DNA from: Methylobacterium sp. Leaf108
GTDB lineage: Bacteria; Pseudomonadota; Alphaproteobacteria; Rhizobiales; Beijerinckiaceae
Length of the DNA: 64,000 nt
Direction: 5' to 3'
Assembly: GCF_001423265.1 (NCBI RefSeq)
Contig: NZ_LMND01000012.1
Coordinates: 193,501-257,500 of the forward strand
The notes below the pieces were generated by a model. The model was not told the DNA's origin and did no database searches. It saw only the letters and a program-made list of their open reading frames with translations. A program made the translations under genes and the position numbers. Below, in pieces: positions 19,114 to 28,066 of this stretch (its first letter is position 1; each line of letters opens with the position of its first letter).

Positions 19114-21768
19114 ATGACCTCGACCCCGCCCGACGACGCCGACCGCAAGGGTCCGACGACGGTCCAGGACACGCCCGCCTCCGCCAGGCAGGCCCCCGGC
19201 CCCGAGCCGAAACCCGCGCCCGACATGGCGGCCATGGCGGCATCGGCCCCGGCCAAGCCTTCGCGCATCGATGCTTCGCGTACTGAGTCTTCGCGTACCG
19301 AAGCTTCGCGCACGACGCCCTCGCCGGCCGCGACGCAGCCGGGCGCCACGGAGCCCGATCCACGGGCGGCGGCCGGGGAAGCGGCGGCGGCCGCACGCGT
19401 CCTCGCCCGTCAGCTCGGCATCCTCGCCGCCGGCGCGGCGCGCTCAGGCGGCCGGCGCGGGCGCAGCGTGATGGGCCGCCTGGCGGCCGGCAGCGCGGCG
19501 GCAGGCGCCACCCTGGCCGCGCGGCTGCGCACCAAGCCGGCCCCGGCGGACGTGCCGACGCCACGATCGGGCACCGGGTCCGCGCCACCTCCCGCCACGG
19601 GCCGCCGGCGGCAGGTGCCCTTCGCCGTCGGGATGGCCTGCGCCGTCACGGCCTTCGCGATCGCCGGCTACCTCCTGTGGATCCTGGCGACGCTGCCGCC
19701 GCTGGGCGGCGTCGTGACGGAGAACGAGCGCCGGGCGATCACGGTGGAGGCCGACGACGGCCGGGTCTTCGCCACGCGCGGCGTGTTCCAGGGCCAGAAG
19801 CTGGTGGCCGCCGACCTGCCGCCCCACCTCGCCCAGGCGATCATCGCGATCGAGGACAGGCGGTTCTATTCGCACTGGGGGGTGGACCCGCGCGGCCTCG
19901 CCCGGGCGATCTGGCGCAACCTGTCGAGCGGCGGCGTGCGCGAGGGCGCCTCCACCATCACCCAGCAGTACGTCCGCCTGACCTCGCTGACGCAGGAGAA
20001 GACCCTGCGGCGCAAGCTGCAGGAGGCCATCCTGGCCCTGCGCGCCGAGAGCCAGATGACCAAGCAGGAGATCCTGCTCGGCTACCTCAACACCGCCTAT
20101 TTCGGTGCCGGCGCCTACGGCGTCGATGCGGCGGCACGGCGCTACTTCGGCAAGCCGGCCAAGACCCTGACCCTGCCGGAATCGGCGATGCTCGCCGGCC
20201 TCGTGCGCGCGCCCTCGCAGCTCTCGCCGACCCGGAACTTCGGCGGCGCCAAGGAGCGCGCCGACGTCGTCCTCCAGACCATGGTCGAGACCGGCGCCAT
20301 CACCACGGCGGAGGCCGACAAGGCGCGGGCCGAGACCATCACCCTGCGCACGCCGCCCGAGACGCCGCCGGGCACCAACTTCTTCCTCGACGTGGTGGCC
20401 GCCGATGCCAAGCGCCTCGCCGACACCACCGGCGACGTCACGGTGCGCACCACCCTGAACCTCGACCTGCAGAGCCTGGCCGAGGGCATCGTCGCCCGCC
20501 GCCTCGATGCGGAGGGGGTCAAGAAGAAGGCCTCCCAGGCGGCGATGGTGGTGATGTCGAAGGACGGCGCCATCCTCGCCATGGTCGGCGGCCGCGACTA
20601 CGAGGAGAGTCAGTTCAACCGGGCGACGCAGGCCAAGCGCCAGCCGGGATCGCTGTTCAAGCTGTTCGTCTACCTCACCGCCTACGAGAAGGGCTACACG
20701 CCGGAAACCGTGCTGGTGGATCGGCCGATCCAGATCGGCGAATGGGAGCCGCAGAACTCCAACAACCGTTTTCGCGGGGCGGTGCCGCTGCGCAGCGCCT
20801 TCGCCCTCTCCATCAACACCATCGCCGCCCAGATCGCCGACGAGGTCGGCATCCCGGCGGTGATCGAGACCGCCCGTCAGCTCGGCGTCCAATCCGACCT
20901 GCCCAACCTGCCGAGCCTCGCCCTCGGCTCGGCCGAGGTGACGCTTCTGGAGATGACCCGCGCCTACACCGGCGTGCTCGCCAACCGCACCGGGCTCGAG
21001 AGCTTCGGGGTCCACGCGATCCGCGGCGGCACCCCCCAGCCGCTCTACCTGCGGCCCGAGCCGAAGGCCGGCGTGCCGCTGCCCGGCGAGAGCCGGACGA
21101 TGATGCTCGATTCGCTCCAGGCGGTGGTCGACGGGGGCACCGGCAAGGCGGCCCGCGTCGCCGGCATTCCCGTCGGCGGCAAGACCGGCACGACCCAGGA
21201 CTACCGCGATGCCTGGTTCGTCGGGCTCACCCCGGACCTGGTGGTGGGAGTCTGGGTCGGCAACGACGACAACACGTCGATGAACAAGGTCAGCGGCGGC
21301 GACCTGCCGGCCGCCATCTTCCGCGACTTCGTCGAACGGGCTTCCGCGCAGATGGCCAAGGCCCGCAAGCGCCCCTCCGCCGCCCGGGCGCAGCCGGCTC
21401 CCGCCGCCGCCCCGCCGTCGACGCCGGCGAGCGCCGACCTGCGCGGCGTGCCCGAGGTGATCGACACCGGCACGCTGGCCTTCCGCGGCCGCGTCGTGCG
21501 GCTCCTGGGCGTCGAGGGCGAGGGCGGCGCCCTCGCCCGCCAGCTCGCCCGCTACCTGCGTCGCCGCGAGGTCACCTGCGCCGCTCCTCCCGAGCCGGCG
21601 GCGGGGACGCCCGGCACGGTCCGCTGCCAGATCGACGGCGACGACCTCGCCTCGCTGATCCTGGCGGCGGGCGGCGGACGGGCGGGCGAGGATGCGCCGG
21701 CCGACCTCCTCGCCGCGGAGGAGCAGGCCCGCTCCGAGCGGGCCGGTCTGTGGCGGCGCGAGCGATGA
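19114..21768 (+). CDS. Class A penicillin-binding protein with C-terminal nuclease-like domain
   Basis: An 884-residue bifunctional peptidoglycan synthase. Residues 1-165 are a low-complexity cytoplasmic region rich in Ala, Pro and Arg. A membrane helix lies at about 170-197. The glycosyltransferase (GT51) domain has EDRRFYSHWGVDPRG and GASTITQQ. The transpeptidase domain has SxxK in RQPGSLFKLF, SIN in SINTIA and KTG in GGKTGTTQDYRDAWF. After a Pro/Ala linker the last 110 residues resemble a staphylococcal-nuclease (OB-fold) domain: RVVRLLGVEGEGG, then VRCQIDGDDLASLIL, ending AAEEQARSERAGLWR. Key nuclease carboxylates appear changed, so this part may bind rather than cut. No partner gene is adjacent. 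Confidence 0.92.
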   Translation: MTSTPPDDADRKGPTTVQDTPASARQAPGPEPKPAPDMAAMAASAPAKPSRIDASRTESSRTEASRTTPSPAATQPGATEPDPRAAAGEAAAAARVLARQLGILAAGAARSGGRRGRSVMGRLAAGSAAAGATLAARLRTKPAPADVPTPRSGTGSAPPPATGRRRQVPFAVGMACAVTAFAIAGYLLWILATLPPLGGVVTENERRAITVEADDGRVFATRGVFQGQKLVAADLPPHLAQAIIAIEDRRFYSHWGVDPRGLARAIWRNLSSGGVREGASTITQQYVRLTSLTQEKTLRRKLQEAILALRAESQMTKQEILLGYLNTAYFGAGAYGVDAAARRYFGKPAKTLTLPESAMLAGLVRAPSQLSPTRNFGGAKERADVVLQTMVETGAITTAEADKARAETITLRTPPETPPGTNFFLDVVAADAKRLADTTGDVTVRTTLNLDLQSLAEGIVARRLDAEGVKKKASQAAMVVMSKDGAILAMVGGRDYEESQFNRATQAKRQPGSLFKLFVYLTAYEKGYTPETVLVDRPIQIGEWEPQNSNNRFRGAVPLRSAFALSINTIAAQIADEVGIPAVIETARQLGVQSDLPNLPSLALGSAEVTLLEMTRAYTGVLANRTGLESFGVHAIRGGTPQPLYLRPEPKAGVPLPGESRTMMLDSLQAVVDGGTGKAARVAGIPVGGKTGTTQDYRDAWFVGLTPDLVVGVWVGNDDNTSMNKVSGGDLPAAIFRDFVERASAQMAKARKRPSAARAQPAPAAAPPSTPASADLRGVPEVIDTGTLAFRGRVVRLLGVEGEGGALARQLARYLRRREVTCAAPPEPAAGTPGTVRCQIDGDDLASLILAAGGGRAGEDAPADLLAAEEQARSERAGLWRRER

Positions 21769-21851
21769 GACGACACGACGCTTTCCGGCCGAAAGACCCC
21801 ATGCCATAGTGCCGCGAGGCGACGCTCAAGGTCGCGCATGGAGGTGGGCGG

Positions 21852-22031
21852 ATGGCATTCTTCCTCGGGATCGGCGGACCCTGGATCGTCCTGATGATCC
21901 TCGACCTCCTGTCGACGAAGCGTGATCTCGACACGCTCCCCGCCGAGCAGCGGCGGCCCTGGAACGAACGCCTGGAATATCTGCTCCAGCACCGCGATCC
22001 GGTGCCCTCCCCGATCCGGCGGCGCGGCTGA
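21852..22031 (+). CDS. Small membrane protein, 59 residues
   Basis: A short reading frame with a strong ribosome site (ggaggtgggcgg) just before its ATG. The first 19 residues (MAFFLGIGGPWIVLMILDL) form a single hydrophobic helix; the rest is basic and polar (EQRRPWNERLEYLLQHRDP). Spacing, start signal and composition support a real gene. It lies 84 bp after the penicillin-binding protein on the same strand. No family is recognised; a regulator or accessory of the upstream wall synthase is only a guess. Confidence 0.65.
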   Translation: MAFFLGIGGPWIVLMILDLLSTKRDLDTLPAEQRRPWNERLEYLLQHRDPVPSPIRRRG

Positions 22032-22148
22032 GGCCGCTGGGAACCCACACTCCGGCGTCGGGAGAGACCGCAACCTCTGCCGCCTGAGACACGATCGGGC
22101 AGGCCGCTGGCGCGTCGCTCCCGGCGCGACGTTCGTCAGGGATCAACG

Positions 22149-22850
22149 ATGCCGCCTGCCGGTTCCCATGGCGAAAGCCACCTCATCGACCGGATCGGTT
22201 GGCTCCGGGCGGCCGTGCTCGGCGCCAACGACGGCCTCGTGTCGACGGCGAGCCTGATCGTCGGCGTCGCCGCCTCGGCGGCGGCATCGAGCGAGATCCT
22301 GGTGGCGGGCTGCGCCGGGCTCGTGGCCGGTGCCATGTCGATGGCGGCCGGCGAATACGTCTCCGTCAGTTCGCAGGCGGATACCGAGCGGGCGGACCTG
22401 GCCCGCGAACGCGCCGAACTGCTGCAGGATCCTGCCGCCGAACGCGAGGAGCTGGCGGGGATCTACGTGGCGCGCGGCCTCGACCACAACCTCGCCCGGC
22501 GGGTGGCCGACCAGCTGATGGCCAAGGACGCGCTGGGCGCCCACGCCCGCGACGAACTCGGCATCTCCGAATTCACCACCGCCCGGCCGATCCAGGCGGC
22601 GCTGACCTCGGCCGCAACGTTCTCGGCCGGCGCGGCCCTGCCGCTCGCGGTCGCCTGGGCGTCTCCGGCCCACCTCGTCGTCTACCTGGTCTCGGGCGCG
22701 TCGCTGGTGTTCCTGGCCGGGCTCGGGGCACTCGGCGCCAGGGCGGGCGGGGCCGGGGTTCTGCGCGCCACCCTGCGCGTGGCGTTCTGGGGCGCCCTCG
22801 CCATGGCGGTAACGGCGGGTATCGGCCGCCTCGTCGGCACGGCGGTCTGA
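22149..22850 (+). CDS. VIT1/CCC1-family metal transporter
   Basis: A 233-residue integral membrane protein with the VIT family hallmarks: IGWLRAAVLGANDGLVSTASLIVGVAAS at the start of helix 1, AGAMSMAAGEYVSVSSQADTE, and a soluble helical loop with ERAELLQDPAAEREELAGIY. C-terminal hydrophobic helices follow. Characterised relatives move Fe2+ or Mn2+ out of the cytosol. Five membrane helices are predicted by eye, the family norm. It is convergent with the ceramidase-like gene. The metal preference cannot be inferred. Confidence 0.92.
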   Translation: MPPAGSHGESHLIDRIGWLRAAVLGANDGLVSTASLIVGVAASAAASSEILVAGCAGLVAGAMSMAAGEYVSVSSQADTERADLARERAELLQDPAAEREELAGIYVARGLDHNLARRVADQLMAKDALGAHARDELGISEFTTARPIQAALTSAATFSAGAALPLAVAWASPAHLVVYLVSGASLVFLAGLGALGARAGGAGVLRATLRVAFWGALAMAVTAGIGRLVGTAV

Positions 22851-22857
22851 CCCGACG

Positions 22858-22889
22858 ACCGTCGTCGTCCGAGACCGTCGTTGTCCGAG
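22858..22889. repeat. 16-bp tandem duplication between convergent genes
   Basis: accgtcgtcgtccgag (22858-22873) is repeated at 22874-22889 with one change, and a partial third unit follows. It fills the 46-bp gap between the VIT gene and the convergent ceramidase-like gene, so it probably reflects slippage. Confidence 0.6.
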
Positions 22890-22896
22890 ACCGCCG

Positions 22897-23589
22897 TCAG
22901 CGGGCGCGATGGCGCGAGGCCGTCGCCACGAGGCCGTAGAGCACCCCGGCGTTGAGGAGATGCCAGAGGAAATGCGTGCCCATGGGCAGGCTCGGGCAGA
23001 GCGCCGTATCGACGGTGCGCAGGGTGAGCGAGAGGGCGAACAGCGCCGCGAGGCCGATGAGCGCCCAAGAGGACCGTCGCGCCGACGCCTCTTGTCCTTT
23101 CGTCAGGCGCAGGGCCGCGGCGACGCCCACGAGGGCGAGCACCGCCGGCAGGTAGGACAGCGAGCCGTTCGTCCGCAGACCGAGCGAAGGCCCGGCGATC
23201 GCGTCGAGAGCCGGCTCCAGACCGATGTTGAAGCCGGCGAACGACAGCGTGACGAGGATGGCCGCCGCGCTGCCCAGCCCGAGGAAACGGCGCATCGCCA
23301 GCAGGAAGTAGGCGTAGATGAACAGCGCGATCGGGACGACGTCGGCAAAGAGCGACCAGCGTACCGCGACGGTGTGGAACAGGAAGGAGCCGAGGCCGAC
23401 GACGGCGATCAGGCCGGCCAGGGCCAGGGCGGCCGGATCGGCGGCCGCCGCCCGCCGCTCGCGCCGGAGCAAGGCGACGGCGGCGAGCAGGAAGGCCCCG
23501 TTCGAGACGGCATTGAGCGGCTCGGCCCAGAACGACGCATCGCCGCGCTCGCAATAGGCCCGGATGGGGGCGAACCAGGTCTCGGTCAC
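22897..23589 (-). CDS. Ceramidase-like (CREST superfamily) membrane protein
   Basis: A 230-residue protein with about seven hydrophobic helices. The N-terminus YCERGDASFWAEPLNAVSNGAFL is characteristic of alkaline-ceramidase-like proteins, and the later GSFLFHTVAVRWSLFADVVP and MGTHFLWHLLNAGVLY supply the conserved His/Asp/Ser metal ligands (SxxxH, D, HxxxH). Members hydrolyse ceramide-type amides in membranes. Alphaproteobacteria may use it on sphingolipid or other amide lipids; the substrate here is unknown. The gene is convergent with the VIT gene and divergent from xthA. Confidence 0.87.
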   Translation of the reverse strand: MTETWFAPIRAYCERGDASFWAEPLNAVSNGAFLLAAVALLRRERRAAAADPAALALAGLIAVVGLGSFLFHTVAVRWSLFADVVPIALFIYAYFLLAMRRFLGLGSAAAILVTLSFAGFNIGLEPALDAIAGPSLGLRTNGSLSYLPAVLALVGVAAALRLTKGQEASARRSSWALIGLAALFALSLTLRTVDTALCPSLPMGTHFLWHLLNAGVLYGLVATASRHRAR

Positions 23590-23697
23590 GGCACGGCTCC
23601 CGGTTGCGGCGGCGCGAGGGCCACGGCTCGCCTTGCCAGCGGCCTGCGAAGGCCCGATGACGGGCCGCCCCTCCTCTCGCCAGCCAGATCAGAGCCC

Positions 23698-24492
23698 ATG
23701 CGGATCGCCACCTGGAACGTCAATTCGATCAAGCAGCGGGTCGGGCATCTCACGGCCTTCCTCACGCAGGCCAAGCCCGACGTGGTCTGCCTGCAGGAGC
23801 TGAAATGCCAGGACGTGGCCTTCCCGCGCGACGAGATCGCGGCGGCGGGGTATACCGTCGAGACCCTGGGCCAGAAGGCCTACAACGGCGTCGCGCTGCT
23901 GGTGCGCGCGCCGCTGGCCATGAGCGAGATCCGCCGCGGCCTGCCGGGCGACGAGGCCGACGAGCAGGCCCGCTACATCGAGGCGCTGATCTCCGGCGAG
24001 GATCTGGCGCCGGTACGGGTGGCCTCGATCTACCTCCCCAACGGCAACCCGGCGCCGGGACCGAAGTACGACTACAAGCTCGCCTTCATGGGCCGCCTGC
24101 GCGCCCATGCCCGCCGGCTGCTGGAAGCCGAGGAGGCGCTGGTTCTGGCGGGCGACTACAACGTCATTCCCGAGCCGGAGGATGCCGCCAACCCCGAGGC
24201 CTGGGTCGCCGACGCGCTGTTCCTGCCTCCGACCCGCGCCGCGTTCCGCGCGCTGTTGGCGGAAGGGTTCACCGAGGCGCTGCGGGCCTGCGACGGGAGC
24301 AGCGGCCTCTACACCTTCTGGGACTACCAGGCCGGCTGCTGGCAACGGAACGCCGGCATCCGCATCGACCACCTGCTGCTCTCGCCCCAGGCCGCAGACC
24401 GGCTGGTCTCGGCATCCGTGGACAAATCCCAGCGCGGCCTCGAGAAGCCCTCCGACCACGTGCCGGTGACGGTGGACCTCGCCGATCGCTGA
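23698..24492 (+). CDS. xthA: Exodeoxyribonuclease III (AP endonuclease)
   Basis: A 264-residue endonuclease/exonuclease/phosphatase-fold protein. Motifs in order are ATWNVNSIKQR at the N-terminus, VVCLQELKCQD (Glu near residue 34), YLPNGNP, LAGDYNVIPEPEDA (Asp/Asn), and the C-terminal IRIDHLLLS and SDHVPV (catalytic Asp and His). It cleaves abasic sites and acts as a 3'-exonuclease in base excision repair. The ATG at 23698 is the family start; an extended frame upstream overlaps the ceramidase-like gene and is not real. Length fits XthA (260-270). Confidence 0.95.
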   Translation: MRIATWNVNSIKQRVGHLTAFLTQAKPDVVCLQELKCQDVAFPRDEIAAAGYTVETLGQKAYNGVALLVRAPLAMSEIRRGLPGDEADEQARYIEALISGEDLAPVRVASIYLPNGNPAPGPKYDYKLAFMGRLRAHARRLLEAEEALVLAGDYNVIPEPEDAANPEAWVADALFLPPTRAAFRALLAEGFTEALRACDGSSGLYTFWDYQAGCWQRNAGIRIDHLLLSPQAADRLVSASVDKSQRGLEKPSDHVPVTVDLADR

Positions 24493-24577
24493 ACCCGGAC
24501 CCATATGGAGCGCGACGACCGCGCCCCGCTTCCCTCCCGGGCCCGGTCGCTTCTACCCACCTCAGGAACGCTTCCGC

Positions 24578-25204
24578 ATGATCCTCTACGGCACCAGCCT
24601 GTCTCCCTACGTCCGCAAGATCCTCGTCGCCCTGGCCGAAAAGGGTGTCGAGGCCGAACACAACCCCTGCTTCTTCCATTCCCCCGACGCGGCCTTCCAG
24701 TCGGCGAGCCCGCTGGGCAAGATCCCGGCGATCGACGACGGCGGCTTCAAGCTCGCCGATTCTTCCGCGATCCTGTTCTACATCGAGGCCAACCACCCGA
24801 CGCCGGCCCTGCTGCCCACCGAGGCCAAGGCGCGCGGCCGCGCGATCTGGTTCGACAAGTTCGGCGACACCGAGCTGTTTCCCGTGCTGATCACGCCGTT
24901 CTTCAACCGAGTGGTGAAGCCCAAGATGATGGGCCAGCCCTGCGACGACGCGGCGATCGACAAGGCCCTCACCGTGGACCTGCCCAAGCTCTACGACTAC
25001 CTCGAGACCCAGGTCGACGGCCCCTACCTCGTGGGCAACGCCTTCTCGATCGCCGACATCTCCATCGTCACCGGCTTCCACAACCTGAAGCTCGCCGGCG
25101 AGGAGGTCGATGCGGGCCGCTGGCCCAAGCTCGCGGCCTATGTGGCGGCGACGCTGGAGCGGCCGTCGTTCGTGAAGGCGGTGTCGGCCTCCACCGGCGG
25201 CTGA
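24578..25204 (+). CDS. Glutathione S-transferase family protein
   Basis: A 208-residue GST with an N-terminal thioredoxin-like domain (MILYGTSLSPYVRKILVAL, with the SPYVRK active-site loop), the glutathione-binding NPLGKIP-like ASPLGKIPAIDDG and LADSSAILFYIE, and a helical C-terminal domain with GNAFSIADISIVT. Substrates of this group are diverse (electrophiles, peroxides). ATG 24578 follows a short leader after xthA; the two might be co-transcribed. A truncated antitoxin-like fragment lies downstream on the other strand. Confidence 0.92.
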   Translation: MILYGTSLSPYVRKILVALAEKGVEAEHNPCFFHSPDAAFQSASPLGKIPAIDDGGFKLADSSAILFYIEANHPTPALLPTEAKARGRAIWFDKFGDTELFPVLITPFFNRVVKPKMMGQPCDDAAIDKALTVDLPKLYDYLETQVDGPYLVGNAFSIADISIVTGFHNLKLAGEEVDAGRWPKLAAYVAATLERPSFVKAVSASTGG

Positions 25205-25240
25205 CCGCGGCATCGCTTGGCGGTTCGTATCCCGCGCTGA

Positions 25241-25369
25241 TCAGGCCGCGTCGTGTTCCAGATGGTACGGCTTGATCAGCAGGGCCACCGGCAACTTCCA
25301 GGCGTCGCTGATCGCACGGATCTGGTCCGAGGTCAGGCGCTGTGGTCGCTCCGCGCGCAATGAAACAGG
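25241..25369 (-). pseudogene. C-terminal remnant of a HigA-like XRE antitoxin
   Basis: Minus-strand translation ending at a TGA (25243-25241) gives about 43 residues: ERPQRLTSDQIRAISDAWKL followed by PVALLIKPYHLEHDAA. This resembles the end of HigA-type antitoxins (ERPLTLxMIRxLHxxLxIPADVLI). No N-terminal helix-turn-helix or toxin gene is found beside it, so it reads as a decayed fragment. GC content is lower than in neighbouring genes. Confidence 0.5.
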
Positions 25370-25443
25370 GCACGCCACGCGGGTTCTCTCCGTGGGTGCT
25401 TGCCCTGGAAGGCCGGAAGACTGCGCTCAGCGACGACCTGCAT

Positions 25444-26349
25444 TCAACGCCGCCGCTTGGCCGATCCCGTCACCTGGGTCTGCACCTGTGTCTGCGCCTC
25501 GGCGCGGTCGGTCTCGCTGGCCTGGGTCCAGGCCTTGTCGTAGAGGGCGACGATCCAGTCGTCCTTGCGGCCCTGCGCGGCTTCGCGGGCGAGCGACAGC
25601 CACATCAGGCCGCGCGAGCGCTGGACCGGCACGCCCTGGCCGTTGATGAGCAGTTGGCCGAGCAGCGCCTGGGCCGGGGCATGCCCCTTCTCCGCGGCGA
25701 GGTTGAACCAGCGCGCGGCCTGGCGCGGATCGGATTCGACGCCGGTGCCATCGAGGTAGAGCCGCGCGAGGTTGTACTGCGCGTTCGGGTCGCCGAAGTA
25801 CGAGGCCGCGTAATTGAACATGTCGTAGGCGCGCTCGGGGTTGGGGCGCACGTAGGTGCCCTTGATCCCGTCGAGGAAATAGGCGCCGAGCGCCGTGAAG
25901 GCGCTGGCCACCACGCCCGAGTTCTGGGCGTCGGGGCCGTCGTCGGTGGTGTCGTCGGCGATCCGGGAGAAGAACTCGAAGGCCTTGAGGTCGTCGTGGG
26001 GCACGCCGTCGCCCTCGGCGTACATGCGGCCGAGCTTCCACAACGCGAGGGCGTGGCCCTGGCCGGCGGCGTATTCGAGGGCGCGCGCCGCGCCCTCCTT
26101 GTCGCCGGCGTTGTAGTCGCGCACGCCCGAGCGCAGGGCCTCGCGGGCGGTGCGATAGTTCCCGGCCGGCACGGGCGTGCGGGCGGCCGCATCGAGGGCC
26201 TGGCTCGGCGGGATGCCGGGCAGCAGTGTCCCGGCCACGACCGCGGCCGCCGCCAGGGCGAGGCGCAGCCGAGCGGAAACCGCGGGCCGGCCGGGATCGG
26301 CCCCGGCCGGCCGCACGGGCCGGCTGAGGTCAGTCCTAGACATCCGCAT
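25444..26349 (-). CDS. exoR: ExoR-like periplasmic Sel1-repeat regulator
   Basis: A protein of about 300 residues with an Ala-rich signal peptide (LALAAAAVVAGTLLPGIPPSQAL) and four to five Sel1/TPR-like repeats, for example GAARALEYAAGQGHALALWK, LGRMYAEGDGVPHDD, NYAASYFGDPNAQYNLARLY and AARWFNLAAEKGHAPAQALL. Order and wording match rhizobial ExoR, the periplasmic repressor of the ExoS-ChvI two-component system that controls exopolysaccharide and motility. The start may be ATG 26349 or 26343; both lie inside the end of ilvD (stop at 26336), so its expression is tied to ilvD. exoS/chvI are not in the window. Confidence 0.82.
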   Translation of the reverse strand: MRMSRTDLSRPVRPAGADPGRPAVSARLRLALAAAAVVAGTLLPGIPPSQALDAAARTPVPAGNYRTAREALRSGVRDYNAGDKEGAARALEYAAGQGHALALWKLGRMYAEGDGVPHDDLKAFEFFSRIADDTTDDGPDAQNSGVVASAFTALGAYFLDGIKGTYVRPNPERAYDMFNYAASYFGDPNAQYNLARLYLDGTGVESDPRQAARWFNLAAEKGHAPAQALLGQLLINGQGVPVQRSRGLMWLSLAREAAQGRKDDWIVALYDKAWTQASETDRAEAQTQVQTQVTGSAKRRR

Positions 26350-28066
26350 AGGCCTGAAGCTCCTCGGCGCCGCCCGGATGGGTCACCGCGCCGTCCACCG
26401 CAGGCCCGACGGTCTGCATGTATTTCCAGAGATAGCCCGAGGTCGCGGAGTTGGTCCGCGGCGTCCAGGCGGCCCGGCGCGCCGCCATCTCGTCGTCCGA
26501 CAGGGCGACGTCGAGGGTGCCCTTGATCGCGTCGAGCGTGATGACGTCGCCGTCGCGGATCAGGCCGATCGGCCCGCCGATGGCGGCTTCCGGCCCGACG
26601 TGGCCGACGCAGAAGCCGCGGGTGGCGCCCGAAAAGCGCCCGTCGGTGATGAGCGCGACCTTGTCGCCCATGCCCTGGCCGTAGAGGGCGGCGGTGGTCG
26701 ACAGCATCTCGCGCATGCCCGGGCCGCCCTTCGGGCCCTCGTAGCGGATGACGAGAACCTCGCCCTCCTTGTAGGTGCGCTTCTGGACCGCCTCGAAGCA
26801 GGCTTCCTCGCCGTCGAACACCCGGGCCGGGCCGGTGAACACCTGCTTGTCGGGGCCCATGCCGGCGACCTTCACGATGGCGCCTTCGGGAGCGAGGTTG
26901 CCGCGCAGGCCCACGACGCCGCCGGTGACGGTGATGGGGGCGTTGGCCGGGCGGACCACGTCCTGGTCCGGGTTCCAGGCCACGTGCTCCATGTTCTCGG
27001 CCATGGTGCGGCCGGTGACGGTCAGGCAGTCGCCGTGCATGAAGCCGTGGTCGAGCAGCGTCTTCATGAGGAGCGGGATGCCGCCGACCTCGAACATGTC
27101 CTTGGCGACATAGCGCCCGCCCGGCTTCAGGTCGGCGATGTAGGGCGTGCGCTTGAAGATCTCGGCGACGTCGAACAGGTCGAACTTGATGCCGCACTCG
27201 TGCGCGATCGCCGGCAGGTGCAGCGCCGCGTTGGTGGAGCCGCCCGAGGCCGCCACGGCGGCCGCGGCGTTCTCCAGGGACTTGCGCGTGACGATGTCGC
27301 GCGGGCGGATGTTCTTGGCGATGAGCTCCATCACCTTCTCGCCCGCGGTCATGCAGAATCTGTCGCGGATCTCGTAGGGGGCGGGCGCGCCGGCCGAATA
27401 GGGCAGCGCCAGGCCGATCGCCTCGGAGACCGTGGCCATGGTGTTGGCGGTGAACTGGGCGCCGCAGGCCCCGGCCGAGGGACAGGCGACCTGCTCCAGC
27501 TCGTCGAGGTCTTCGAGGCTCATGTCGCCGACGGCGTGCTTGCCCACCGCCTCGAACAGGTCCTGCACGGTGACCGGCTTGCCGCGGAACGAGCCGGGCA
27601 GGATCGAGCCGCCATAGATGAAGATCGACGGCACGTTGAGGCGCACCATGGCCATCATCATGCCGGGCAGGGACTTGTCGCAGCCGGCCAGGCCCACGAG
27701 GGCGTCGTAGGCATGGCCGCGCATGGTCAGCTCGACGGAATCGGCGATGACCTCGCGCGAGGGCAGCGAGGCGCGCATGCCGGCGTGGCCCATGGCGATG
27801 CCGTCGGTGACGGTGATGGTGCAGAACTCGCGCGGGGTGCCGTTGGCGGCCGAGACGCCCTTCTTCACCGCCTGCGCCTGGCGCATCAGCGAGATGTTGC
27901 AGGGCGCCGCCTCGTTCCAGCAGGAGGCCACGCCGACCAGCGGCTGGTAGATCTGCTCCTTGGTGAGGCCCATGGCGTAGAGATACGAGCGGTGCGGCGC
28001 CCGTTCGGGCCCCTCCGTGACGTGACGGCTCGGAAGTTTCGACTTGTCTGTGGTCCGCACGTCCAT
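26336..28066 (-). CDS. ilvD: Dihydroxy-acid dehydratase
   Basis: A 576-residue enzyme of branched-chain amino acid synthesis that dehydrates 2,3-dihydroxy-isovalerate and -methylvalerate using an iron-sulfur cluster and Mg2+. Conserved pieces include GVASCWNEAAPCN, GCDKSLPGMMMAM, CPSAGACGAQFTANTM with its cluster cysteines, GGSTNAALHLPAIA and ITDGRFSGATRGFCVGHV. Length fits (560-620). ATG 28066 is chosen from the family start; an upstream extension has no homology features. Its 3' end overlaps the exoR start region. Confidence 0.95.
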   Translation of the reverse strand: MDVRTTDKSKLPSRHVTEGPERAPHRSYLYAMGLTKEQIYQPLVGVASCWNEAAPCNISLMRQAQAVKKGVSAANGTPREFCTITVTDGIAMGHAGMRASLPSREVIADSVELTMRGHAYDALVGLAGCDKSLPGMMMAMVRLNVPSIFIYGGSILPGSFRGKPVTVQDLFEAVGKHAVGDMSLEDLDELEQVACPSAGACGAQFTANTMATVSEAIGLALPYSAGAPAPYEIRDRFCMTAGEKVMELIAKNIRPRDIVTRKSLENAAAAVAASGGSTNAALHLPAIAHECGIKFDLFDVAEIFKRTPYIADLKPGGRYVAKDMFEVGGIPLLMKTLLDHGFMHGDCLTVTGRTMAENMEHVAWNPDQDVVRPANAPITVTGGVVGLRGNLAPEGAIVKVAGMGPDKQVFTGPARVFDGEEACFEAVQKRTYKEGEVLVIRYEGPKGGPGMREMLSTTAALYGQGMGDKVALITDGRFSGATRGFCVGHVGPEAAIGGPIGLIRDGDVITLDAIKGTLDVALSDDEMAARRAAWTPRTNSATSGYLWKYMQTVGPAVDGAVTHPGGAEELQAYADV

